Below are positions 1 through 5,754 of a DNA stretch of 5,754 nt, in pieces. The translations under genes and the position numbers were made by a program. The notes under the pieces are model-generated. The model was not told the origin of the DNA. It did not search any database and was given only the letters and a program-made list of their open reading frames with translations. The DNA comes from Deltaproteobacteria bacterium. Its GTDB lineage: Bacteria; Myxococcota_A; UBA796; UBA2385. Numbering within the stretch: position 1 is the stretch's first letter; every line of letters starts with the position of its first letter. The stretch is from the NCBI GenBank assembly GCA_015489145.1, contig WGAH01000151.1, forward strand, positions 1 to 5,754, written 5' to 3'.

Positions 1-2095
1 AGCCCTCGCGCGGCCAGCGCTCGGCGTGGGCGCGCACCTCGGCGACCCAGGCCTCCCAGGCGCGGGTGGCGGCCCGGTCGCGGGGATCGTCGGCCTCGGG
101 CCGGCCGGGCAGCAGCACCCGGGCGGGCAGGCCCCACAGGGGGCTGGCGGCGGCGGCGCGCAGCCGGCGCTCGTCGGCGGGAGCGGCCAGGGCCTCGAGC
201 CACCGGGCGATCCACTCCGCCGCCTCGCTCTCGAAGACGCTGGACCGGCTGGCCGCCACCGCCGGGATGCCGCGCCTCGCCAGGGCCCGGCGAACCGCGT
301 CGGCCTGGCGGTGGTTGTGCACGAGAACGGCGACGTCGTCGGGCTCCAGGGCCCGCTCCCCCTCCGGGGCCGGGATCGGGACGCCGGCCGCGAGGAGGCG
401 CAGCGCTTCCTCGGCGCAGGCCTCGATCGCCAGGCGCTCGGCCGTGTCCTTGTTCATGCCCTTGTCGGGGTCGGCCGGGTTGGGGATCCAGCGCAGCTCC
501 AGGGCGGCGCGGGCGCGCCCGGCCACCCTCGGCCACCGCCCGAAGTCGGGCGCGGCGTCGTGGGCGGCCTCCACCGGCGGCACGGCGATGTCGGGGCCGA
601 GGCGGGCCGAGGCGAACAGGGTGTTGAGCGCCTCCACCAGCGGCGCGTCGCTGCGGTGGTTCTTCGGCAGGGTCGCGCGCAGGGGCGGGCCGCCGGGGCC
701 CTCGGCCTTCACCGCCCGCACGTAGGTGTGCACGTCGGCGCCGCGGAAGAAGTAGATCGCCTGCTTCGGGTCGCCCACCAGCACGAGCCGGGTGTCCGGG
801 TGCAGGAAGGCCGCCTCGAACACCGCCCACTGGGCGGGGTCGGTGTCCTGGAACTCGTCGATGAGGGCGGCGCTCCACAGGTGGCGAATCGCCCGGGCCA
901 GCGGGCCGTCGCGCCCCTCTCCGGGTCGCCGGATGCGCTCGGCGAGGCGGCCGAGCATCTCGTCGTAGGTCAGCAGCCCGCGGCGCTCCAGCTCGCCGAG
1001 GACGCGGCGGCGCAGCCAGGCCCCGGCCAGGGCGCGCAGCCGGCCGACCGCCTCGGGGCGCAGCGCCTCGGCCTCGGCCGCCCGAACCGCGTCGTAGGCC
1101 CGGCACAGGGCGAAGCCCGGCCAGTCGTCGCCCGGGAACCGGCCCTTCTTGAAGCGCCCCCGGAGGATGTCGGCGTCGACGAGGGGGTTCCGGCCGTTCT
1201 TCGTCGCGTGGAGGATCGGCGGCGGCCCCTCGGGCTCGGCCTTCCACGCGGCGAGCTCCTCCAGCCAGGTCTCCCAGTACGCGAGGCGGGTGCTCTTGAG
1301 GAGCCCGCCCTCGAAGGCCGCCTCCAGGGCTTCGAGGGCCGCCCGCGCCGCGTCGGTGTCGAACCAGTCGGCCAGCGCCCGGCGGGCGGCGAACACGCCG
1401 GCCAGGGGCGCGCGAATCGCCCGCGCCACGGCCGAGGGTTCGTCGGGAACCGGGCCCGGATCGGGCACCACCGGCGGACGGTCCGCCGCGAGCAGGGCGT
1501 GGCCGAGGGCCTGGAGGCTTTCCACGTCGAGGCCGAGGCCCCGCTTGCCGGTCAGCAGCTTCCACTCGCCCGGCGTGGAGCCGGCGGCCAGGGCCCCGGC
1601 GAGGTCGTGGGCGGCCTCCTCGACGAGGTCGTCGGCGTCGGGCACCACGGCGAGGTGCGGGTCCTGGCCCGACTCGAAGGCCAGGCGGGTGAGCACGCGC
1701 TGGCAGAAGCCGTGAATCGTGCTCACGGTCAGGCGGTCGAAGCCGGTCAGGGCCGCGCTCACCCGGTCGGCCCGCAGCCGGCGCTCCCGGGCGTCGCCGC
1801 CGGCCTCCCACAGGGCGGCGAGGTCCGGGTCCTCGCCCGGGGGCTCGGGGTGGGCCAGGGCGTCGCGGGCGCGCGCCAGCCGCTGCCGCACCCGGTCGCG
1901 CAGCTCGGCGGTGGCGGCGCGGGTGAAGGTGACGACGAGGAGCTTGTCGAGGGGCACGGCGTACTCGGCGACCAGGCGCAGGGCGAGGTGGCTGATCTGC
2001 CAGGTCTTGCCCGTGCCGGCGCTCGCCTCGAGCACCACGGCCCGGCCGGTGGGGAGGTCCTCGGCGCCGGTCCAGCGGGGGATGGGGGTGGTCAT
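1..2095 (-). CDS. recB: RecBCD enzyme subunit RecB (exodeoxyribonuclease V beta), 3' end outside window
   Basis: RecB is the 3'-5' SF1 helicase and, through its C-terminal domain, the nuclease of RecBCD, which resects double-strand breaks and loads RecA. The frame is open for 698 codons from ATG at 2095 to the window edge. Visible helicase motifs are: Walker A EASAGTGKT at residues 23-31 (catalytic Lys30); motif Ia VTFTRAATAEL at 55-65; motif Ic STIHGFCQR at 125-133; Walker B LIDEFQDTD at 411-419 (Asp413, Glu414); motif III GDPKQAIY followed by FRGAD at 441-454; and motif IV NHRS at 479-482. A SVFES segment at 619-623 also matches RecB proteins. E. coli RecB is about 1180 residues, so roughly 60% is present; motifs V and VI and the nuclease domain are not seen. 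The ATG overlaps the recC stop (ATGA) and has a strong Shine-Dalgarno inside recC, indicating coupled translation. The motif set and the recC neighbour exclude UvrD/Rep, and the full E. coli-like order argues against AddA. Confidence 0.97.
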   Translation of the reverse strand, partial: MTTPIPRWTGAEDLPTGRAVVLEASAGTGKTWQISHLALRLVAEYAVPLDKLLVVTFTRAATAELRDRVRQRLARARDALAHPEPPGEDPDLAALWEAGGDARERRLRADRVSAALTGFDRLTVSTIHGFCQRVLTRLAFESGQDPHLAVVPDADDLVEEAAHDLAGALAAGSTPGEWKLLTGKRGLGLDVESLQALGHALLAADRPPVVPDPGPVPDEPSAVARAIRAPLAGVFAARRALADWFDTDAARAALEALEAAFEGGLLKSTRLAYWETWLEELAAWKAEPEGPPPILHATKNGRNPLVDADILRGRFKKGRFPGDDWPGFALCRAYDAVRAAEAEALRPEAVGRLRALAGAWLRRRVLGELERRGLLTYDEMLGRLAERIRRPGEGRDGPLARAIRHLWSAALIDEFQDTDPAQWAVFEAAFLHPDTRLVLVGDPKQAIYFFRGADVHTYVRAVKAEGPGGPPLRATLPKNHRSDAPLVEALNTLFASARLGPDIAVPPVEAAHDAAPDFGRWPRVAGRARAALELRWIPNPADPDKGMNKDTAERLAIEACAEEALRLLAAGVPIPAPEGERALEPDDVAVLVHNHRQADAVRRALARRGIPAVAASRSSVFESEAAEWIARWLEALAAPADERRLRAAAASPLWGLPARVLLPGRPEADDPRDRAATRAWEAWVAEVRAHAERWPREG

Positions 2096-5000
2096 TCGGC
2101 ACCTCCGGCCGCGGCTTCCTCGGCCTCAGCGAGCACGGCCTCGGCGAGCACGGCCTCCGGGTCGGCCAGCCAGCGTTCCAGGGGCAGCCACACGCGCCGC
2201 GCCAGCTCGACGGCCCGGCGCCCCAGCGCGTCGTCGGGAAGGGCGAGGCGCGCCGGCAGGTCGAGGCCGCCGAACACCGCGGCCACCTCGGGGCGCTCGC
2301 GGTCGCCCGGGGCGTGGTAGCCGCCCTGCCAGGCCTGCCGCGCCGCCCGCGCCAGGGCCTCGGGGCCGGTCTCGCCCTCGGCCAGGGCCCGGGCGAGGGC
2401 GGGGCTCGACCGGGGGAACAGCGGCTCGGGCGCGCGGCGGGCGGCGAGCCACGCCTCGGCGAGATCGTCGAGCCAGCGCCGGGCGAGGTCGGGCGGCGGG
2501 GGGAGCAGCACGGCGTCGTCGCCATCGGCCAGCCACAGCCGCGCCTCGGCCACCTCGGGAAAGCCCGCGTCGGCCGAGGCCGCCAGCAGGGCCACCCAGG
2601 CGCCCAGCAGCCGGTAGGCCGAGGGCTTTCGGCCGTTGACCTGGATTTCGACGAGCCGGCGGCGGCCCCCGCCGGTCCACGTCCGGAGCGGGCCGAGCAG
2701 CTCCACGGCGCCGTCGAGGAGGCTCACCCGGACCGGCGCCGGCGCGTCGGGCCGGCCGAGGGCCTCGCGCAGGGCGGCGGCGTGGGCGCCGAGGTCGGCG
2801 GCCATCGCCCGCACCTCGTCGAGGCCGACCACCGAGGGGGCGGCCCGGCCCTCGGCGCGGGCGCGCAGGGCGAAGCGCCGGGCGAGGGTCGGGTCGGCGG
2901 GATCGTCGGCTTCGAGGAGGCGGTCGAGGACCGCGTCGGACCAGCTCCACGGGTCGCCCGGCGAGAAGGCCGTCGGGTCGAGGTCCTCGGGCTCCGCCCC
3001 GGCCTCGTCGCCGACGGGCACCTGGAGCCGCCGGCCCAGCCAGCTCCGCGCGCCGTTGTAGAGGCCTTGGGCGAGCTCGCGCGGCGACGCGCGCACCGGC
3101 CTCGGCTCCTCCGGCAGCTCGGCGTCGCTCAGGAGGCCGCGGACCCGGCCGCCGGCCCGGCGCGCCGCGGCGGCGGCGGCGAGGACGGCGTGGTCGAAGG
3201 GCGGCGCCTCGCGCAGGGCCGCCGGGTTCCACGGGTGCAGCGGGTGCTCGCGGACGAGGGCCTCGCGGGAGGTGCCGAACAGGCGGGCGCAGGCGTCGAG
3301 GAGCTCCTCCACGGGCACGGCGGCGGGCAGCTTCTCGTTCTTGTCGAGGTCTCGGCCGCTCCAGGTGATCAGGAGGGTGTCGCGGGCCGACAGGATCGCC
3401 TCCAGCAGCAGGTGGGCGTCCACGTCGCGGGGGTCCGGGACGGCCTCGCTGCCGGGGGCGCGGCGGCTGCCCACCGGGTCCCAGGCCCGCGGCGAGCCCT
3501 GCCGGGGAAAGGCGCCGTCGTCCATGCCGACGAGCGCCACCACCCGGAAGGGCACGGCGCGCATGGGCTGCAGCGCGCTCACGGTGACGGCCCCGGTCAT
3601 CGGCCGGCCGCCGCCGCGCACCGGCAGCTCGAAGCGCCCCTCCAGCCAGCCGAGGACGGCGTCGCGGGCGAGGGGCGTCTCGCCGCCGGCCTCGGCCAGC
3701 GCCTCGACGGCCGACTCGACCTCGCGCCGGAGCCAGGCGGCCTCGTCGGACACCGCGGTGAAGGCGTCGAGGGCCTCCACCGCCCGGTCGCGCCAGGCGG
3801 CGGCGGTGTGCGGGCCGGCCAGGCGCGCGCGCGCCCAGGCGACCAGGCGCTCCAGGCGCACCAGCGCCGCGGCGGTGCGGGCGGCCTCCCCGGAATCCGC
3901 GTCGAGGGGGGCGACGGGAGCGAGGCCCGCCGCCTCGTCGTCGAGGCTGGCCCCGCGCGTCTCGACGGTGAGCGGGTCCTCGTCGGGGACCAGCACGCCG
4001 AGGGCGGCCCGCTCGGCGGCGAAGCGCAGGGTGTTGGCGTCGCGGGCGGGCAGGCCCTGGCGGCGGCGGTCCTCGGCGTCGAGACCCCAGCGGTGGCCGG
4101 CCTCGGCCAGCGCCTCGCGCAGCGCCGCCGCCGCCTCGTCGTCGAGGCCGAGGCGCGCCCGCACCGGCCCGAGCTCGGCCAGCGCCGCCACCCGCGAGGC
4201 CGTCACCCGCTCGCCGGCCAGCTCGATCAGGGCGAGGAGCGCCGCCGCCACCGGGTTGGTGGCGCGCAGGCCGAGGTCGGTGATCGCCACGGGAATCGAC
4301 GGCAGCGGGCCCCCGGGGCCGCCGTCGGCCCGCACCGCCAGGCCGCGCCGGGCGAAGACCGCGGCGAGGAGCGGGGCGTGGGTGGCGACATCGGGGGTCA
4401 TCACCAGCACGTCGCGTGGCTCGAGGTCGGCGTGCCGGTCGAACAGGTCGAGGAGGGCGTCCCGGAGCGCCTCGGCCTGCCTCAGCGCCCCCGGCGCGGC
4501 GTGGAACTGCAGCGAGTCGTCGTCCGGGGACTCGCCGGCCGTCGCCGCCGGGAGGGGGGCGGCCTCGGCGATCCACCGCTGGAGGCGGCCGAGGCGGGTG
4601 CGCGCGGCGGGCGTTTCGCCCTCGACCCATTCCTCGCGCCGCGCGCCCCCGTCGAAGTCGGCGATCCAGTGGAGCTGCCGCCGGGCCAGGGTGCCGAGGG
4701 AGGCGAGGATCGGGTTGTCCTCCTCGGCGCGGGCCTCGGCCTCGGCGGCGGTGGCGCGGGCCCGGGCGCGGCCGGTGGCGGTCTCGCCCCACCACAGGGG
4801 CGAGGGCGCGAGGGTGAACAGGTCGACGTCGACGAAGCGCGCGATGGCCTCGAGGCGCCGCCGGTCGCCGGGCCCCGGGGTGGAGATGCCGAAGACGCCG
4901 AGCCAGCGGCCGGTCGGGGCGGCGTCGAGGCGGGCGAGGGCGGCGTCGAGACCCAGGGGGGAGTCCGCGGCCCCGGCGGCGCCGAGGTCGGCGAGGAGGT

Positions 5001-5541
5001 GGGCCAGCCAGCGGTCCTCGGCGGGGGCGGTCTCGGGCTGGCGCGCCCAGCGCCGCGCCACCTCGGGCAGCTCGTGCATGAGCTTGTCGAGCGCGTCGGC
5101 GGCGTCCCGGGCGAAGGCGAGGAGGCGGCGGTCGACCGGGGCGCCGGCCTCGGCGGGCGTTTCGAGGTAGCGGCCGACCCTCGCGAAATCCGCGTGGTCG
5201 CGCCGCTCCCGGAGGAGGTGGGCCACGCGGAAGGCGAGGGCGTCGACGTTCCAGGGGTCGGCCTCGGCCGCCGGCCGCCAGAAGGCGGCGTCCGCGGGGG
5301 CGCCCTCCGCCAGCCAGCGGGCCGCGCCGAGCAGCGCCGGGCGCGGGAAGGGGAAGTCGACCCGCGCGCACACGCCGAGGCGCGTGGCGAGGTCGAGGCG
5401 CAGCCAGTCGGCCATGCCCCGGCTGCCCACCACCACCGCCACGGGCGCGAAGGGGTCGGCGGGAAGGCGGGACTGGAGCACGCCGGCGAGGCGGGCCGCG
5501 AGGTCCTCGACCCGGTTGGAACGGTACACGCAGAGCGCCAT
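2092..5541 (-). CDS. recC: RecBCD enzyme subunit RecC (exodeoxyribonuclease V gamma)
   Basis: RecC is the non-catalytic scaffold of RecBCD: it splits the incoming duplex, feeds the strands to RecB and RecD, and recognises Chi in the 3' strand. From ATG at 5541 it has 1149 residues, close to E. coli RecC (1122). Colinear family landmarks are: YRSNRVEDL at 6-14; GSRGMADWL at 39-47; DFPFP at 62-66; VFGIS at 216-220 followed by a PSPLWWGE stretch like the E. coli NPxxxYWGD region; a PRDVLVMTPD block before residue 400; LQPMRAVPF at 657-665; and LVGMDDGAFPRQ at 670-681. The next stretch, with DPRDVDAHLLLEAILSARD and a later WSGRD, matches RecC just before its C-terminal inactive nuclease-fold domain. 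The frame can be extended two codons to GTG at 5547, but the GGAGG at 5553-5549 is spaced correctly only for the ATG, giving MALCVYRSN in line with E. coli MLRVYHSN. The extreme C-terminus is a low-complexity Ala/Glu repeat. Several residues matching E. coli Chi contacts differ (see findings). Confidence 0.97.
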   Translation of the reverse strand: MALCVYRSNRVEDLAARLAGVLQSRLPADPFAPVAVVVGSRGMADWLRLDLATRLGVCARVDFPFPRPALLGAARWLAEGAPADAAFWRPAAEADPWNVDALAFRVAHLLRERRDHADFARVGRYLETPAEAGAPVDRRLLAFARDAADALDKLMHELPEVARRWARQPETAPAEDRWLAHLLADLGAAGAADSPLGLDAALARLDAAPTGRWLGVFGISTPGPGDRRRLEAIARFVDVDLFTLAPSPLWWGETATGRARARATAAEAEARAEEDNPILASLGTLARRQLHWIADFDGGARREEWVEGETPAARTRLGRLQRWIAEAAPLPAATAGESPDDDSLQFHAAPGALRQAEALRDALLDLFDRHADLEPRDVLVMTPDVATHAPLLAAVFARRGLAVRADGGPGGPLPSIPVAITDLGLRATNPVAAALLALIELAGERVTASRVAALAELGPVRARLGLDDEAAAALREALAEAGHRWGLDAEDRRRQGLPARDANTLRFAAERAALGVLVPDEDPLTVETRGASLDDEAAGLAPVAPLDADSGEAARTAAALVRLERLVAWARARLAGPHTAAAWRDRAVEALDAFTAVSDEAAWLRREVESAVEALAEAGGETPLARDAVLGWLEGRFELPVRGGGRPMTGAVTVSALQPMRAVPFRVVALVGMDDGAFPRQGSPRAWDPVGSRRAPGSEAVPDPRDVDAHLLLEAILSARDTLLITWSGRDLDKNEKLPAAVPVEELLDACARLFGTSREALVREHPLHPWNPAALREAPPFDHAVLAAAAAARRAGGRVRGLLSDAELPEEPRPVRASPRELAQGLYNGARSWLGRRLQVPVGDEAGAEPEDLDPTAFSPGDPWSWSDAVLDRLLEADDPADPTLARRFALRARAEGRAAPSVVGLDEVRAMAADLGAHAAALREALGRPDAPAPVRVSLLDGAVELLGPLRTWTGGGRRRLVEIQVNGRKPSAYRLLGAWVALLAASADAGFPEVAEARLWLADGDDAVLLPPPPDLARRWLDDLAEAWLAARRAPEPLFPRSSPALARALAEGETGPEALARAARQAWQGGYHAPGDRERPEVAAVFGGLDLPARLALPDDALGRRAVELARRVWLPLERWLADPEAVLAEAVLAEAEEAAAGGAE
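2101..2106 (-). promoter_or_regulatory. recB Shine-Dalgarno inside the end of recC
   Basis: GGAGGT on the minus strand is separated by 5 nt (GCCGA) from the recB ATG at 2095. It lies in the last codons of recC (Ala-Gly-Gly-Ala-Glu-stop). Together with the ATGA stop/start overlap at 2095-2092 it supports translational coupling of the two subunits. Confidence 0.8.
2123..2157 (-). repeat. 15-bp tandem repeat encoding EAVLA at the RecC C-terminus
   Basis: Two copies of a 15-bp unit (2123-2137 and 2138-2152, plus strand GCCTCGGCGAGCACG, one mismatch) and a 5-bp third start lie near the 3' end of recC. In frame they encode EAVLA-EAVLA followed by an Ala/Glu-rich tail. The period is a multiple of three, so unit gain or loss would keep the frame and leave the coupled recB start intact. 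Confidence 0.7.
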
Positions 5542-5548
5542 GGCCACC

Positions 5549-5553
5549 CCTCC
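5549..5553 (-). promoter_or_regulatory. recC Shine-Dalgarno, decides the start codon
   Basis: GGAGG on the minus strand lies 7 nt before ATG at 5541, a normal distance. The alternative in-frame GTG at 5547 would leave only one base between the core and the start codon. The ATG is therefore preferred, and this also gives the best match to the E. coli RecC N-terminus. Confidence 0.7.
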
Positions 5554-5569
5554 CGCCGCCCGGCGGCGG
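5553..5569 (-). repeat. GC hairpin in the recC leader, abutting the ribosome binding site
   Basis: CCGCCGCC (5553-5560 on the plus strand) is the exact reverse complement of GGCGGCGG (5562-5569), with one base between them. As RNA this gives about a 7-bp all-GC stem with a 3-nt loop. Its 3' arm runs straight into the GGAGGGG that serves as recC Shine-Dalgarno, the last two bases being shared. Pairing would partly occlude the ribosome binding site and could lower recC translation, though slippage in the GCC repeats makes the exact fold uncertain. Confidence 0.45.
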
Positions 5570-5570
5570 A

Positions 5571-5591
5571 GCGATACTCTATCAGGTCAAA
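5571..5591 (-). promoter_or_regulatory. AT-rich island, candidate recC promoter or operator
   Basis: Minus-strand bases 5591-5571 begin TTTGACC and continue into GATAGAGTATC. They form the most AT-rich stretch noticed in the window, 30-50 bp before the recC ATG. TTGACC (5590-5585) resembles a sigma-70 -35 box, but the 17-bp spacing puts GC-only sequence at -10. Alternatively TAGAGT (5581-5576) could be a -10 box with a poor -35, giving a leader of roughly 30 nt. GATA-GAG-TATC (5583-5573) is a small inverted repeat that could be an operator core. The compositional contrast is seen directly; the promoter role is inferred. Confidence 0.4.
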
Positions 5592-5613
5592 CGCGGCGGG
5601 AGGGCGGGCTGAA

Positions 5614-5626
5614 ACCCGTTGCGGGT
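5614..5626 (-). terminator. Weak hairpin ACCCG-CAA-CGGGT followed by TT, possible terminator
   Basis: On the minus strand ACCCG and CGGGT pair around a CAA loop, extendable by two G-U pairs at the base, and TT follows before the sequence returns to GC. It lies between the upstream gene and the candidate recC promoter, where a terminator would be expected. The 5-bp core stem and missing U-tract make it weak at best. Confidence 0.25.
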
Positions 5627-5643
5627 CCTCGCCGGGGGCGTTC

Positions 5644-5654
5644 GCCGGCCCGGC
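5644..5654. repeat. Short inverted repeat GCCGG-C-CCGGC in the intergenic gap
   Basis: A 5-bp perfect inverted repeat around one central base lies 14 bp past the end of the upstream gene. It is too short for a stable RNA hairpin with a normal loop. It is listed because it is one of four inverted repeats between the end of that gene and recC; chance in GC-rich DNA is a likely explanation. Confidence 0.2.
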
Positions 5655-5668
5655 ATCCCCGTCGGCGT

Positions 5669-5754
5669 CTACCCGGCGTCGCCGGCGACGCGCAGGCGGA
5701 AGCCGGCCCGGGCCACCCGCAGGGTCCAATCGTCGTCCTCGTAGCCCCAGGGGG
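5669..5754 (-). CDS. C-terminal end of a glycosyltransferase-like protein (5' part outside window)
   Basis: An open minus-strand frame enters from the right edge and ends at TAG (5671-5669) after 27 complete codons. The peptide contains WGYEDDDWTLRVARAGFRL, which resembles the acidic ED(D)D-x-LR-x-R-x-AG-[FY]-R block found in family-2-type glycosyltransferases and in the related galactosyltransferase C-terminal fold, where the acidic residues belong to the acceptor/catalytic region. These enzymes transfer a sugar from a nucleotide donor, usually into surface polysaccharide or glycolipid. In relatives the block is usually followed by a further stretch with a conserved His (pattern VYHxxG); here the protein stops seven residues after FRL. 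It may therefore be a naturally short form or a truncated gene. It shares strand with recC but is separated by 127 bp. The assignment rests on about 20 residues and is tentative. Confidence 0.5.
   Translation of the reverse strand, partial: PWGYEDDDWTLRVARAGFRLRVAGDAG
5676..5691. repeat. Perfect 16-bp palindrome at the end of the glycosyltransferase-like gene
   Basis: GCGTCGCC followed directly by GGCGACGC is a perfect inverted repeat, ending four bases before the TAG stop codon. As RNA it could form a 6-bp stem with a CCGG loop. No T-run follows on the minus strand, so it is not a standard intrinsic terminator, but it could slow RNA polymerase or protect the 3' end. In DNA this GC-rich, such palindromes also arise by chance. 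Confidence 0.4.

Noticed and set aside
26..2320. 764-codon plus-strand open frame opposite recB and the end of recC
   Set aside because: The product is Gly/Ala/Arg/Pro-rich with no recognisable domain. The opposite strand holds RecB motifs in the correct order. Stop codons are rare on every frame at this GC content.
3823..3834. Alternating (GC)6 tract, possible Z-DNA
   Set aside because: It lies within recC, is short, and is expected by chance in sequence of this composition.
3272..5170. 632-codon plus-strand open frame inside recC
   Set aside because: It is a Ser/Arg/Ala-rich translation antisense to clear RecC motifs, with no family signature and no plausible ribosome site of its own.
2126..5371. 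1081-codon minus-strand open frame overlapping recC in another frame
   Set aside because: It is almost entirely Arg/Pro/Gly/Ala, the signature of an out-of-frame reading of GC-rich coding DNA, and recC in the correct frame aligns along its whole length.
4482..5729. 415-codon minus-strand frame spanning the intergenic gap into recC
   Set aside because: It crosses the gap and runs out of frame through the RecC N-terminus. Its composition is Pro/Arg/Ser/Ala-rich with no domain. It could only matter if the upstream gene were frameshifted, and its gap portion lacks the expected glycosyltransferase residues.
1..5754. Anti-phage island, CRISPR array, insertion sequence, tRNA or rRNA
   Set aside because: No spaced direct repeats, transposase motifs, terminal inverted repeats or RNA-gene signatures were seen. 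The window is accounted for by recB, recC, a gene tail and one short intergenic gap.

Overview
The window is very GC-rich (about three quarters G+C by eye), almost fully coding, and everything recognisable lies on the minus strand. It carries the front of a recC-recB operon for the RecBCD (exodeoxyribonuclease V) helicase-nuclease that processes double-strand breaks. The family is typical of Proteobacteria and also occurs in some Actinobacteria. Codons end almost exclusively in G or C, and recC and recB are directly adjacent with no ptrA-like gene between them. This fits a high-GC bacterium outside the enterics, but I cannot name the lineage.

Layout, read along the minus strand from right to left. 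(1) 5754-5669: the last 27 codons of a gene entering from outside the window; its ED-D signature resembles the C-terminal part of a family-2-type glycosyltransferase. (2) 5668-5542: a 127-bp intergenic gap with small inverted repeats, one AT-rich island that is the best candidate for a recC promoter, and a GC hairpin directly against the recC ribosome binding site. (3) 5541-2092: complete recC. (4) 2095-1: recB, starting inside the recC stop codon (ATGA overlap) and leaving the window after 698 codons. It holds the Walker A, Ia, Ic, Walker B, III and IV motifs; the rest of the helicase and the nuclease domain lie outside. recD is expected further downstream but is not visible.

The two rec products work together. 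RecB is the 3'-5' helicase and, in its missing C-terminus, the nuclease. RecC is the scaffold that splits the duplex and reads the Chi sequence in the 3' strand. The coupled start of recB fits the equimolar amounts the complex needs.

I found no new biological system here. The points most worth following are RecC's divergence at positions that contact Chi in E. coli, the odd end of the upstream glycosyltransferase-like gene, and the compact regulatory-looking gap before recC. Several very long open frames on the plus strand and in other minus frames are by-products of extreme GC content.
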